DNA of 64,000 nt. Origin: Bacillota bacterium. Lineage in GTDB: Bacteria; Bacillota; Clostridia; Christensenellales; Christensenellaceae. A model generated the notes under the pieces. It was not told the DNA's origin, ran no database searches, and saw nothing but the letters and a program-made list of their open reading frames with translations. The stretch covers positions 62,001 through 126,000 of the forward strand of contig JAEYKI010000024.1 in assembly GCA_023408315.1 (NCBI GenBank), written 5' to 3'. Positions 35,371 to 42,428 of this stretch are shown piece by piece. The stretch's first letter is position 1. Every line of letters starts with the position of its first letter. Made by a program: the position numbers and the translations under genes.

Positions 35371-36294
35371 TTGAGACTTTTTAATACGTATAACTCTAAA
35401 GTATTGCCGCTGGCCCTTTTGGCGGCGTTTGTTCTTATAACACTGCTTGGATGCGGCGCTGCGCCGGAAGCATTGCAAAGCATGGCGGAAACGCAGAGCG
35501 GGCAGCAGGCGTCCGTTGCGATTGAGACATCAATACCAACGCCTATTCAAACCCAAAGCATTGCGCCTTCGGCTTCGCCAAGCGCAAGGCCGTCAGAATC
35601 GGCTAGCCTTGGCGCCTCTGCTACTCCGGCGTCCGCGCAGACAAGCGCCCCCGCCACCCCAAAGCCGCTTGCCGGCTTTGTGATTGGGCTTGACCCGGGG
35701 CACCAGTCGAAAGGCAATAACGAACCTGAGCCTGTTGCGCCGGGCAGCAGCGAAACGAAGCCCAAAGTCTCTTCAGGCACGCAGGGTGTTGCATCCCGGG
35801 TGGAGGAGCATGTGGTGAACCTGAATGTTGCGCTGAAACTGCGGGACATGCTGGAGGCGGCGGGAGCCGATGTGGTGATGACGCGCACCAAGGCGGACGT
35901 GGATATATCCAATAAAGAACGGGCGCAGTTTTTTAACGATAAAAAGGTGGATTTGGGCATACGAATCCACGCCAACGGCATAGACGATTCCAGCGTGCGG
36001 GGCGCGTTTATGCTGATTCCCAAGGATAACCCGTATGAGGCGGACTGCAAAAAAGCAGCGCAGTTTATTATAGACAATTATACGGAAGAAACGGGCATAA
36101 AAAAGCTTTCCACGCAAGTTAGGAGCGACCAGACGGGCTTTAACTGGTGCGAGCGGCCCATTGTGAATATTGAAATGGGCCACATGTCCAACCCTGCCGA
36201 AGATATGAAGATTACGGACAAGGATTTTCAGACCGATATGGCACGGGGAATCTATAACGGGATTGTTGAATTTTTTAAACAAAAAGCAGAATAA
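35371..36294 (+). CDS. N-acetylmuramoyl-L-alanine amidase lipoprotein (Amidase_3)
   Basis: 307 aa from a TTG start with GGGAG 8 bp upstream. Lipoprotein signal with lipobox LLGC (Cys near 28), then a Ser/Ala/Pro/Thr linker to about residue 105. The Amidase_3 domain shows its zinc and catalytic residues: His in GLDPGHQ, Glu in VEEHVVNLN, His in GIRIHANG, and the catalytic Glu in NIEMGHMSNP. It cuts the bond between MurNAc and the peptide stem outside the membrane. A TATAAT lies at 35331. Confidence 0.9.
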   Translation: MRLFNTYNSKVLPLALLAAFVLITLLGCGAAPEALQSMAETQSGQQASVAIETSIPTPIQTQSIAPSASPSARPSESASLGASATPASAQTSAPATPKPLAGFVIGLDPGHQSKGNNEPEPVAPGSSETKPKVSSGTQGVASRVEEHVVNLNVALKLRDMLEAAGADVVMTRTKADVDISNKERAQFFNDKKVDLGIRIHANGIDDSSVRGAFMLIPKDNPYEADCKKAAQFIIDNYTEETGIKKLSTQVRSDQTGFNWCERPIVNIEMGHMSNPAEDMKITDKDFQTDMARGIYNGIVEFFKQKAE

Positions 36295-36318
36295 AGATTT
36301 GGTGGCAACATCCCAACA

Positions 36319-36744
36319 TTAAAAAGAGGCTATGGAAAAAGTAGTGTTTTTAAGCCCGTGGTAATAGTTGCCGGTGTTTGCGGTGAATTTTAAGACGCAG
36401 TAATCGTCGTCTTCCACACCCTTTGGGTAATACATTTCAAAGCCGTCCCGCCAGAGCCTGGCTTTATTTTCACGGTCACGGCAAACCTGCATATTGCCTT
36501 TCAGCAGCAGGCCCTGGAAATTTTCCTGGTCGCACAGGTAAACGCAGGCATTGGGATTTTGTATAAATCGTTGTGTGCGCTTGGCCGAATAATTGGTAGA
36601 GAAGTAAAATGTGGCCAGGCCTTTATGTTCAAGGGCAAACATGGCCTTTGTGCACGGATAGCCTTCGCTGTCCACAGATGAAACAAAGGCATTTTTGGTG
36701 TGGTCCACAAGATCCATAATTTCTTTTTTCAAATCCTCTTCCAT
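36319..36744 (-). CDS. Pyridoxamine 5'-phosphate oxidase-like FMN protein
   Basis: 141 aa split-barrel protein. MDLVDHTKNAFVSSVDSEGYPCTKAMFA and LATFYFSTNYSAKRTQRFIQNPNACVYL are the typical first strands that bind FMN or a haem-like ligand; general stress protein 26-like. Substrate unknown. AGGAGG precedes the ATG. Ten bp separate it from the HAD gene upstream, so the two may be co-transcribed. Confidence 0.85.
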   Translation of the reverse strand: MEEDLKKEIMDLVDHTKNAFVSSVDSEGYPCTKAMFALEHKGLATFYFSTNYSAKRTQRFIQNPNACVYLCDQENFQGLLLKGNMQVCRDRENKARLWRDGFEMYYPKGVEDDDYCVLKFTANTGNYYHGLKNTTFSIASF

Positions 36745-36753
36745 GGCATCCTC

Positions 36754-37140
36754 CTAAATGGAATTCCGCCGCAGGTCTGCCGGCACAATATCGCTCAGCA
36801 TATGATCCACCTGGCCGGGCAGGATGTTTTTATCGTCTATATACCGGTCTGCGTTGATCTTCCGCGTGTCTCCGCCGTACAGACGGATGACTTCCGGCAG
36901 ATTTTCGTTCACACAGTCAAAATCAAGGTGATGCTGGCGGCAGAACTGCAGCGCTTCTTCCAGTTCCCGGCCGCGCCTGCAAGTATTTAGGATCAGTTTA
37001 TGGCCTGCTTGCTTGGCCTGCCTGCAAAATTCAATGGTCTTCATAATGGGCCGGCCAAGATGGGGCCAGTTGGATTCACACAGCGTATTGTCAAAATCAA
37101 CTGCAATGATCATATATTCCTGGAAAATGCGGTCTGCCAT
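36754..37140 (-). CDS. Small HAD-like phosphatase
   Basis: 128 aa. HAD motif I is intact, IIAVDFDNTL (Asp15, Asp17), followed by TCRRGRELEEALQFC (motif II region). It is a short HAD protein with little or no cap, like those in phage and mobile modules; motif IV Asp pair DRYIDDKNI near 100-110. GAGGTG lies 7 bp before ATG 37140. Next to the mini-ImmA gene on the same strand. Confidence 0.82.
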   Translation of the reverse strand: MADRIFQEYMIIAVDFDNTLCESNWPHLGRPIMKTIEFCRQAKQAGHKLILNTCRRGRELEEALQFCRQHHLDFDCVNENLPEVIRLYGGDTRKINADRYIDDKNILPGQVDHMLSDIVPADLRRNSI

Positions 37141-37180
37141 TTGGGACACCTCTTTTAACTGCAAACTGGTTTGGGTAACA

Positions 37181-37396
37181 TTATTCTTCAATCTCGCTTT
37201 CGGCCTGCGCCACAGAGATTTCTTTATCAAAATGTTTTTTATCAATATGCTGAAGCTCATGCAGGTAGGCTTTTTGCATTTCATCCTGCGAGAGCGTGCT
37301 GTTAAGGTAAATATTGAAATCCGCATTTTCATCTATCACCGTCATGGCCTTTACCCTGTTTGGGAGCTGGGTCAGGCGGATGAAGATGTCATCCAT
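37181..37396 (-). CDS. Mini ImmA/IrrE-like metallopeptidase
   Basis: 71 aa. It keeps the zinc motif HELQH with possible third ligand Glu further on (AESEIEE), in the short helix-helix layout of ImmA/IrrE, but lacks the usual N-terminal half (family about 130-250 aa). The gene overlaps the upstream XRE repressor by 8 bp, the classic repressor/ImmA pairing where ImmA cleaves the repressor. Start could be 37396 or internal. Truncation versus a true minimal enzyme is undecided. Confidence 0.68.
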   Translation of the reverse strand: MDDIFIRLTQLPNRVKAMTVIDENADFNIYLNSTLSQDEMQKAYLHELQHIDKKHFDKEISVAQAESEIEE

Positions 37397-37775
37397 TGCC
37401 GCGGCCTTCCTTGAACATCTCTATAATTTTAATGGACTTTTCAATGTCGTCCTTTGTGGCGTTGCGGCTTGCGGAGAACAGCGCGCGCATCTCCGGCCGT
37501 GCGAATGCTTCGCTCATCATTTGCAGGGTTTCTGCGTCCATAATTGTAGATTCTGTTTTTGCCTCCCATCCCATCAGATATTCGGGCGTGACCTGCAGGG
37601 CCTGTGCCAGGGCCTCCACCCTGGAAAGCGGAATGTTTTTTATAAACCCGGTTTCATAGCGCTGCAATGTGGATTTGCTCATGCCTGTTTTATCCGCAAG
37701 ATCCTGGTAGCTCATGCCAAGCTCCAAACGCCGCGCTTTGATTCTTCCAATGATTTTATCAAAGTCCTTGTCCAT
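37389..37775 (-). CDS. XRE family repressor of ImmA-type module
   Basis: 128 aa. HTH at about 9-45: IKARRLELGMSYQDLADKTGMSKSTLQRYETG. The C-terminal half is a helical dimerisation part without membrane segment. AGGTGG lies 8 bp before ATG 37775; a longer frame upstream lacks a site. Its end overlaps the mini-ImmA start. Promoter and 8-bp inverted repeat lie just upstream, so autorepression is likely. Confidence 0.85.
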   Translation of the reverse strand: MDKDFDKIIGRIKARRLELGMSYQDLADKTGMSKSTLQRYETGFIKNIPLSRVEALAQALQVTPEYLMGWEAKTESTIMDAETLQMMSEAFARPEMRALFSASRNATKDDIEKSIKIIEMFKEGRGNG

Positions 37776-37805
37776 TTTTTGTACCACCTTTGGTTTTATA
37801 ATATC

Positions 37806-37968
37806 ATTATACAAAAACCGGCCAGAAATGCAACAGGTTTTTATAAAAATGTTGCATGAATGGGTTGACAAATGATTGAAACCAGGTTATGATAAGGATA
37901 ATCCCAAATGTGCAACATATAAATGCACATATAAACAACACAAAAATACAATGCAGCGAGGTTGCATT
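37806..37968. promoter_or_regulatory. Divergent promoters and TGCAAC repeats of XRE/mini-ImmA module
   Basis: Leftward promoter TTGCAT-16-TATAAT (plus 37806-37833). Its -35 lies inside ATGCAACA-N14-TGTTGCAT (37828-37857), a perfect 8-bp inverted repeat. Rightward promoter TTGACA-17-TATGAT (37865-37893). Further half sites: TGCAACA at 37911 and AATGCA-N7-TGCATT at 37950-37968. Confidence 0.72.
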
Positions 37969-38008
37969 GATACGAAAACAATAAAGTTTAAAAAAGAGAG
38001 GGATTTAT

Positions 38009-38131
38009 ATGTTAAAGTTTTTTAGGAAACACAAGATTCGTGAATTCAGCATTGTGTGGTGGCTCATGGGAGTTATGTGGTTCGGGGTGATTTATGGCAT
38101 TACGGTTCTTTGGTTGGCCCGGTTTGCATAG
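38009..38131 (+). CDS. 40-aa single-pass membrane peptide
   Basis: Starts MLKFFRKHKIREF (basic) followed by one hydrophobic Trp-rich span WWLMGVMWFGVIYGITVLWLA. AGAGAGGG lies 7 bp before the ATG, about 109 nt after the rightward promoter divergent from the XRE repressor. The position suggests the gene controlled by the repressor; a toxin-like membrane peptide is possible but unproven. Confidence 0.6.
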   Translation: MLKFFRKHKIREFSIVWWLMGVMWFGVIYGITVLWLARFA

Positions 38132-38311
38132 CACGAAGCAATCTGGCGGGCGGAATAAAAAACAAATTTTGCCGCAAAGAAGGGGAAACGCAAGGGGAGA
38201 GGTCCCCTTTTTTGTATACCGCGCTTTTATGGATACAGAGCATTTTTATCTGGACAAAACCATCCAATGTATGTATAATTGTTAATGCAATTCCTGTTAT
38301 TTCTTTGATCC

Positions 38312-38388
38312 GGAGGCATAGCTCAGTTGGTTAGAGTACTTGCTTGACATGCAAGGGGTCACAGGTTCAAGTCCCGTTGTCTCCACCA
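38312..38388 (+). tRNA. tRNA-Val (anticodon GAC)
   Basis: 77 nt with encoded ACCA. Acceptor GGAGGCA/TGTCTCC with one G-U; anticodon arm CTTGC-TTGACAT-GCAAG (anticodon GAC). The T stem ACAGG/CCCGT holds an A-C mismatch and the D stem a G-U pair, so this copy may be weak or degenerate, but it is followed by a good terminator. Confidence 0.88.
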
Positions 38389-38391
38389 CAC

Positions 38392-38424
38392 AAAAAGGCT
38401 TTAAGTTTTTTTAAAGCCTTTTTT
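38392..38424. terminator. Terminator after tRNA-Val
   Basis: AAAAAGGCTTTAA / TTAAAGCCTTTTT perfect 13-bp stem, 6-nt loop. Usable from both strands. Confidence 0.88.
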
Positions 38425-38443
38425 GATATTAGCCTGTGTGTAA

Positions 38444-38623
38444 TTAAAACAGTTGCTGGCTTTTTTCCAGATCCTGAATGTAACCCTTTAACTCCTGTCT
38501 GGAAAGCGTGCGCGCATGGTCGATAATATTTTGCTGCTGAGAGGGCGTAAGGCTGGAGAAATATTTAAACGAATTCAGATTTTCTGCAAACGCCATGGTA
38601 ACTCCTATCGGCATGTCCATCAT
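38444..38623 (-). CDS. 59-aa small protein, unknown
   Basis: Starts MMDMPIGVTMAFAENLNSFKYF, with GGAGGTG 8 bp upstream. The rest is helical: SLTPSQQQNIIDHARTLSRQELKGYIQDL. Recalls a small clostridial family of unknown function; no domain assigned. Ends at the tRNA-Val terminator. Confidence 0.7.
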   Translation of the reverse strand: MMDMPIGVTMAFAENLNSFKYFSSLTPSQQQNIIDHARTLSRQELKGYIQDLEKSQQLF

Positions 38624-39208
38624 ACGTTGATCACCTCCAGGTATATTTTGCGCAAACTGGAATTTATTATACTTTTTTATTTTCCAAGGCATTCAATCTG
38701 GAATACGTATGGTGAAGCTGTGTGAAAGACAAAATAGTAAACTGAAATAAAATGGATATTTATGTTGTTTTATGGAATGTAATGCAAAGCTGAACAAAAC
38801 GGAAAAAAATTTATCCGAATGTTTACAATTTTTTTTAAAGTGTATTATAGTGCAGCTTCCTACTTTGTATATAATTTTATTTTCTGCATTACAGAGCGAT
38901 TTTTTATATTTAACTGCGGTTTTTTTAGTACTTATTGCGCCGTGTATAATTAAAACAATTTTAAAAATATATGGAATTAAATGAACGAAATTGCAAAGAA
39001 GGGGGTGTTGACAGCCTGAAAAGATCATGGTATAGTCCTTTCTTAGATTTGGAAAGGCTTAAAAAAGGAAATATATAGGAGCTGAAAAGCAAATTCGACA
39101 ACCGTTTTAAGCCCAAATCTTGTAATTGCCCGATGCATAACCGGGTGAAAACCAAAAGGAGAGTGGAAATATGAAAAACGAGAATTTTTTTGCAGGAGGT
39201 AGCGGGTT
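38624..39208. other. Intergenic region upstream of glucosaminidase gene
   Basis: 585 bases. 38700-38990 is AT-rich and I see no supported gene; a 70-codon hydrophobic frame at 38772-38984 lacks a ribosome binding site. 38991-39208 holds the promoter, a structured leader and the leader peptide. Confidence 0.5.
39008..39036 (+). promoter_or_regulatory. Sigma-A promoter with long structured leader
   Basis: TTGACA, 17 bp, TATAGT. The leader of about 128 nt to the leader-peptide ATG can form CCTTTC/GAAAGG (39037-39057) and CCCG/CGGG (39129-39145) hairpins. No known riboswitch class recognised. Confidence 0.68.
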
Positions 39209-39215
39209 ATTCTAA
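39171..39215 (+). CDS. 14-aa leader peptide
   Basis: ATG at 39171 with AAGGAGAG 7 bp upstream encodes a short peptide MKNENFFAGGSGLF, ending TAA at 39213-39215. Its last codons overlap the candidate ATT start of the glucosaminidase, and GGAGG for that gene lies inside the peptide frame, suggesting translational coupling or reinitiation. Confidence 0.5.
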   Translation: MKNENFFAGGSGLF

Positions 39216-39748
39216 AGAGGTTCATCGTTGGGGTGGTCGTCTTGGTGGCGATCATTGCACAAACTACAACCGCTTTTGCATTAGAGTACACGACTACATT
39301 GGATACCGGGCCCCAAACAATACATGTAAGCCTGAATGTGCCCGGAGACATAACACAAAAATCTAATTTAACCCCCGATATGCTTGAAGCGCTTATGCCG
39401 CCCGCTTTAAAAGGGCTGGGCCAGGCATTTTATACCGGGGAACAGCTGCACAACATTAATGCTTTGTTTGTGCTGGCGATTGTCCGTCTGGAAAGTGGGA
39501 ACGGAACAAGCCATCTGGCACGTACCCAAAACAATCTGGGCGGCATCAAGAGCGGAGAAGAAGCTTACCGTACATTTGCATCCAAAGAAGAATGCATCGC
39601 TTATATGTTCGACCTGCTGGACAGAAAGTATATCAGCCAGGGAAGAGACACAATACCGGCAGTGGCCGCCATATACTGTGAGACAGACGGCTGGAGGCCG
39701 CAGGTATCCAGCATTATGCGGCAGTTGATTCAAAAATGTGCGGATTAA
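39209..39748 (+). CDS. Secreted glucosaminidase-domain protein, possible ATT start
   Basis: About 179 aa from ATT 39209. Signal peptide LKRFIVGVVVLVAII with cleavage after AFA. The mature part is a glucosaminidase (FlgJ/LytD type, PF01832) domain with NALFVLAIVRLESGNG (catalytic Glu) and QNNLGGIKSGEEAYRTFASKEECI. Without the first 8 codons (GTG 39233 start) the signal has no positive residues, and AGGAGG sits 9 bp before ATT; upstream frame is closed by TAG 39200. Cleaves GlcNAc linkages in peptidoglycan. Confidence 0.75.
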   Translation: MLKRFIVGVVVLVAIIAQTTTAFALEYTTTLDTGPQTIHVSLNVPGDITQKSNLTPDMLEALMPPALKGLGQAFYTGEQLHNINALFVLAIVRLESGNGTSHLARTQNNLGGIKSGEEAYRTFASKEECIAYMFDLLDRKYISQGRDTIPAVAAIYCETDGWRPQVSSIMRQLIQKCAD

Positions 39749-39819
39749 CAAGACTTAAAACAGCTGCATAAAGCGGCTTGCCTTCCCGGCATTGGGAAGG
39801 CCGGCATTATACATAAAAA

Positions 39820-39853
39820 AACACTGCGAACTTCCGTTCGCAGTGTTTTTTTG
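39820..39853 (+). terminator. Strong rho-independent terminator
   Basis: AACACTGCGAAC / GTTCGCAGTGTT perfect 12-bp stem with 4-nt loop and T-run; preceded by a second hairpin CCTTCCC/GGGAAGG at 39781-39800. Confidence 0.9.
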
Positions 39854-39903
39854 CATAGTTGAACACTGCCTCTCCGCATTTTTTTAACCGCGTTACAAAT
39901 AAG

Positions 39904-39945
39904 TTGACAAAAAAGAATATTACAAATATAATGACTATATAGTCA
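39904..39945 (+). promoter_or_regulatory. Promoter and palindromic operator of tetR operon
   Basis: TTGACA-17-TATAAT (39904-39932) followed directly by the perfect palindrome TGACTATATAGTCA (39932-39945), which a repressor would cover at the start site. Confidence 0.8.
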
Positions 39946-39969
39946 GTGGCTTGGGAGTCGGCAATATAA

Positions 39970-40557
39970 ATGGATAAACGCAGTGTGCAAAAACAGAAGA
40001 CCAGGCAAAATATACTGGAGGCGGCGTACTGCCTGTTTGGGTCAAAAGGAATATTGGGAACAAGGATGCAGGACGTGGCGGAGGCCGCAGGGGTATCGCA
40101 CGGCGCGGTATTCATGCATTTTAAGACGCAGGAAGCGCTTGTTTCGGCGGTGATAGAAGATTTTGGCGGAAAAGTTGCCATGCGTACCCATGAGCTGGCT
40201 GCGGGCCAAACAGGCGTTCGTGGCGTGCTGGGAGCGCATTTGCAGATGCTTGCGGACTTTGAAGATTTTTATTGCCGGCTGATTGCGGAGATGGACCGGC
40301 TTCCCGCAGTATGCAGGGACCAGTTTGTGGTAATACAGTCCGCCGTATCCCTGCACCTCAGCCAGGCGGCGGAAGGAGAAATGCGGCAAGGCACGGTGCG
40401 CCGTATGCCGGTTCACCTGCTTTTTAATACTTGGGTGGGTCTTGTGCACTATTATCTTTTAAACCGCAGCCTTTTTGCTCCGGGGAAAAGCGTGATCCGC
40501 CTTTGCGGCCAGGACCTGCTTGAGCATTTCATCAGTCTGATTCAAAGGGAGGATTGA
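39970..40557 (+). CDS. TetR family transcriptional regulator
   Basis: 195 aa. HTH: ILEAAYCLFGSKGILGTRMQDVAEAAGVSHGAVFMHFKTQEALV. The C-terminal part is a TetR ligand-binding bundle. GGGAG precedes the ATG. Its own promoter carries a perfect 14-bp palindrome, so autoregulation is likely. The next gene starts 1 bp after its stop. Confidence 0.9.
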   Translation: MDKRSVQKQKTRQNILEAAYCLFGSKGILGTRMQDVAEAAGVSHGAVFMHFKTQEALVSAVIEDFGGKVAMRTHELAAGQTGVRGVLGAHLQMLADFEDFYCRLIAEMDRLPAVCRDQFVVIQSAVSLHLSQAAEGEMRQGTVRRMPVHLLFNTWVGLVHYYLLNRSLFAPGKSVIRLCGQDLLEHFISLIQRED

Positions 40558-40558
40558 A

Positions 40559-40756
40559 ATGGAACAAAAAAAGATGCTGGTTGCAAAACCTTGCTACGGG
40601 CATTTGGGCGGTACGCTGGGGAACAGGGTTTTCGGCCGCCTTCTGGATCTTGGATGGTTTGAAGCGGGTTCCGAAAACGCGCGGGCCTACAACATTACGC
40701 CCAAAGGCAAAGAAGAACTTGAACGCTTGGGCGTGGATATCTATTACAAGAAATAA
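40559..40756 (+). CDS. Orphan ArsR-type C-terminal domain
   Basis: 65 aa. KPCYGHLGGTLGNRVFGRLLDLGWFE and RAYNITPKGKEELERLGV match the C-terminal half of certain ArsR-family regulators; no DNA-binding HTH is present. GGGAGG precedes the ATG. Could be a dissociated sensory half, a remnant, or a coregulator of the adjacent TetR protein. The GC and codon use fit neighbours. Confidence 0.65.
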   Translation: MEQKKMLVAKPCYGHLGGTLGNRVFGRLLDLGWFEAGSENARAYNITPKGKEELERLGVDIYYKK

Positions 40757-40777
40757 ATGTTTAAAGGAGATTAAATT

Positions 40778-41017
40778 ATGAAGGAATGTGTTGCATGCGG
40801 AATGCCCATGAAAGAGAAATCTGATTACGCGATGGGGGACGAGAGCCTTAACTATTGCAAGTTTTGCGCACGGGAGGACGGCTCTATGCAGAGCTACGAG
40901 GAAAAGCTGGAAGGCATGGCGGAGTTTATGGCGCGCACCCAGGGCCTGGACAAAGGAGCGGCTCTTGAAACAGCAAAAAGTATTCTGGCAAAACTGCCTG
41001 CATGGAAGGCAGGATGA
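40778..41017 (+). CDS. Putative zinc-ribbon domain protein
   Basis: 79 aa. CVACGMPM and YCKFCARED form a zinc ribbon of the zf-ribbon_2 kind; the rest is a helical tail with EEKLEGMAEFMARTQGLDKGAALETAKSIL. AAGGAG precedes the ATG. Member of a small operon with tetR, ArsR-like and VOC genes. Function unknown. Confidence 0.78.
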   Translation: MKECVACGMPMKEKSDYAMGDESLNYCKFCAREDGSMQSYEEKLEGMAEFMARTQGLDKGAALETAKSILAKLPAWKAG

Positions 41018-41020
41018 ACC

Positions 41021-41374
41021 ATGAAAAATTACGATAATTTTTTTCTGGGCGTGGATAACCTGGCCCTGGCAAAAGAATATTATCAAACCGTTCTTGGCCT
41101 GCGGATCAAGTTTGATTTTTCAAACCGGGGAATGATTGCCTTTGCGGTGGGGGACCAGGAGCCCGCAATTATATTAAAGGACAGGAAAGTTTTTGCGGAC
41201 GCAAAATCCGCCATCTGGTTTGAGGTGGAGGATGTGCGCGCGGAATATGAAAAGCTGTTCGGCAAAGGAGTGCGTTTTTTGTCTCCGCCTTTTGAAATTG
41301 CAACGGGAATGGCCGCAGAGTTTGAAGACCCGTTTGGAAACCGGTTTGGAATCACAGATTATACGAATCATTGA
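41021..41374 (+). CDS. VOC family protein
   Basis: 117 aa single VOC domain: FFLGVDNLALAKEYYQTVLGLRI at the start, WFEVEDVRAEYEKLFGKGV and FEDPFGNRFGITDY near the end. Three bp after the zinc-ribbon stop. Often antibiotic or toxin related, substrate not evident. Confidence 0.83.
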   Translation: MKNYDNFFLGVDNLALAKEYYQTVLGLRIKFDFSNRGMIAFAVGDQEPAIILKDRKVFADAKSAIWFEVEDVRAEYEKLFGKGVRFLSPPFEIATGMAAEFEDPFGNRFGITDYTNH

Positions 41375-41458
41375 TGACACAGAGCAATGGCGCCTGATAC
41401 AATAAATATACGTATATTTTTATTGTAAATGAAAAAACTGCTTGCGGAGGTAAATCTG

Positions 41459-42124
41459 ATGCAGACTATGGACCATATGGTTAAAGGGGCAAGAGTTGGA
41501 AAAGCTGCGGCCCTGCTGCTGTTTATACTTTCAATTGCTTATGTTGCGGTGCTGGTGATTGGGCTGGCAACGCTTCCTTCTCCGGATGTGCCCATTCAGG
41601 ACCCGTTTTTTTCTTTAATGGAATTGCTTATACTTATAACGGCGCCTCTGTATATTCTGATTATGGCTGAAATACACATGCAGGCAGCGCCGGAAAAGAA
41701 AACATTCAGCCTGGCGGCGTTATCCTGCATGATCATTATGGCCTGCATAACATGCATTGTGCATTTTCTGGTGCTCACTGTCAGCCGCCCGCTGGAAGCC
41801 CTGCCGGGCATGGAGTGGATGGCCTATCTGTTTTCGTTCGCCTGGCCGTCCGTGATCTATTCGCTGGATATACTGGCCTGGGATTTCTTTTTTGCTCTGG
41901 CAGTGCTGTTTGCGGTTCCCGTGTTTGCAGGGGACAGGCTGCAAAACGCCATACGCATATTGCTGATTATAAGCGGCGTTCTAAGCTTTGCCGGCCTGCT
42001 GGGCCCGGCATTGGGAAATATGCAGGTCAGGAATATTGGCATCATTGGTTACGCAGGCGTGTTCCCGGCTGTGTGCCTGCTGCTGGTATACTATTTTAAC
42101 CGGGGTTCCAAAGAAACGAAATAA
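41459..42124 (+). CDS. Polytopic membrane protein, unknown
   Basis: 221 aa with about six membrane helices (for example AALLLFILSIAYVAVLVIGL, LILITAPLYILIMAEIHM, FFFALAVLFAVPVFAG). Start 41459 has GGAGG 9 bp upstream; the longer frame does not. Family not recognised. Single gene after the VOC gene with about 80 bp between. Confidence 0.75.
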   Translation: MQTMDHMVKGARVGKAAALLLFILSIAYVAVLVIGLATLPSPDVPIQDPFFSLMELLILITAPLYILIMAEIHMQAAPEKKTFSLAALSCMIIMACITCIVHFLVLTVSRPLEALPGMEWMAYLFSFAWPSVIYSLDILAWDFFFALAVLFAVPVFAGDRLQNAIRILLIISGVLSFAGLLGPALGNMQVRNIGIIGYAGVFPAVCLLLVYYFNRGSKETK

Positions 42125-42428
42125 TGCCGGAGCAATGCCTCCCAAGTCTTTGGGGACTCTGCCCCACGTTCGGAGCTTTGCAGCGGTCTCTTCGGTTAAG
42201 AACAAAAGCATATGCGCTTGCATACAGGTAAGCGGTTAGGTAAAGCCCTTGTGAATAAATAAATGCGCAGCTTTCTGGCGGCGTATTTTTTTGGCCTAAA
42301 AACAAAGTTTTTTCATACTTACACACCCTTTTGCATATATCTTTAACAGCCAATTAAACCACACGTTTGTCCATTTCATTTTATGCGTGCGGCGAACATT
42401 TTATAAAAATTCGGAAGGGAGCAACAGT
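42125..42428. other. Intergenic region before pyrophosphatase gene
   Basis: 304 bases. No gene is supported and no strong promoter is seen. I see no strong terminator after the preceding gene. Confidence 0.4.

Noticed and set aside
36700..37420. Prophage or integrative element around the XRE/ImmA/HAD genes
   Set aside because: No integrase, terminase, structural or relaxase gene is visible in the flanks, and the region returns to housekeeping-like genes on both sides.
38772..38984. 70-codon hydrophobic frame starting ATG 38772
   Set aside because: No ribosome binding site, very AT-rich region where hydrophobic frames arise by chance, and no promoter or neighbour support.
39008..39170. Known cyclic-di-AMP or cyclic-di-GMP riboswitch upstream of the glucosaminidase gene
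   Set aside because: I compared the leader with the conserved cores I know (ydaO and GEMM types) and the order of conserved segments does not match, so I left it as an unassigned structured leader.
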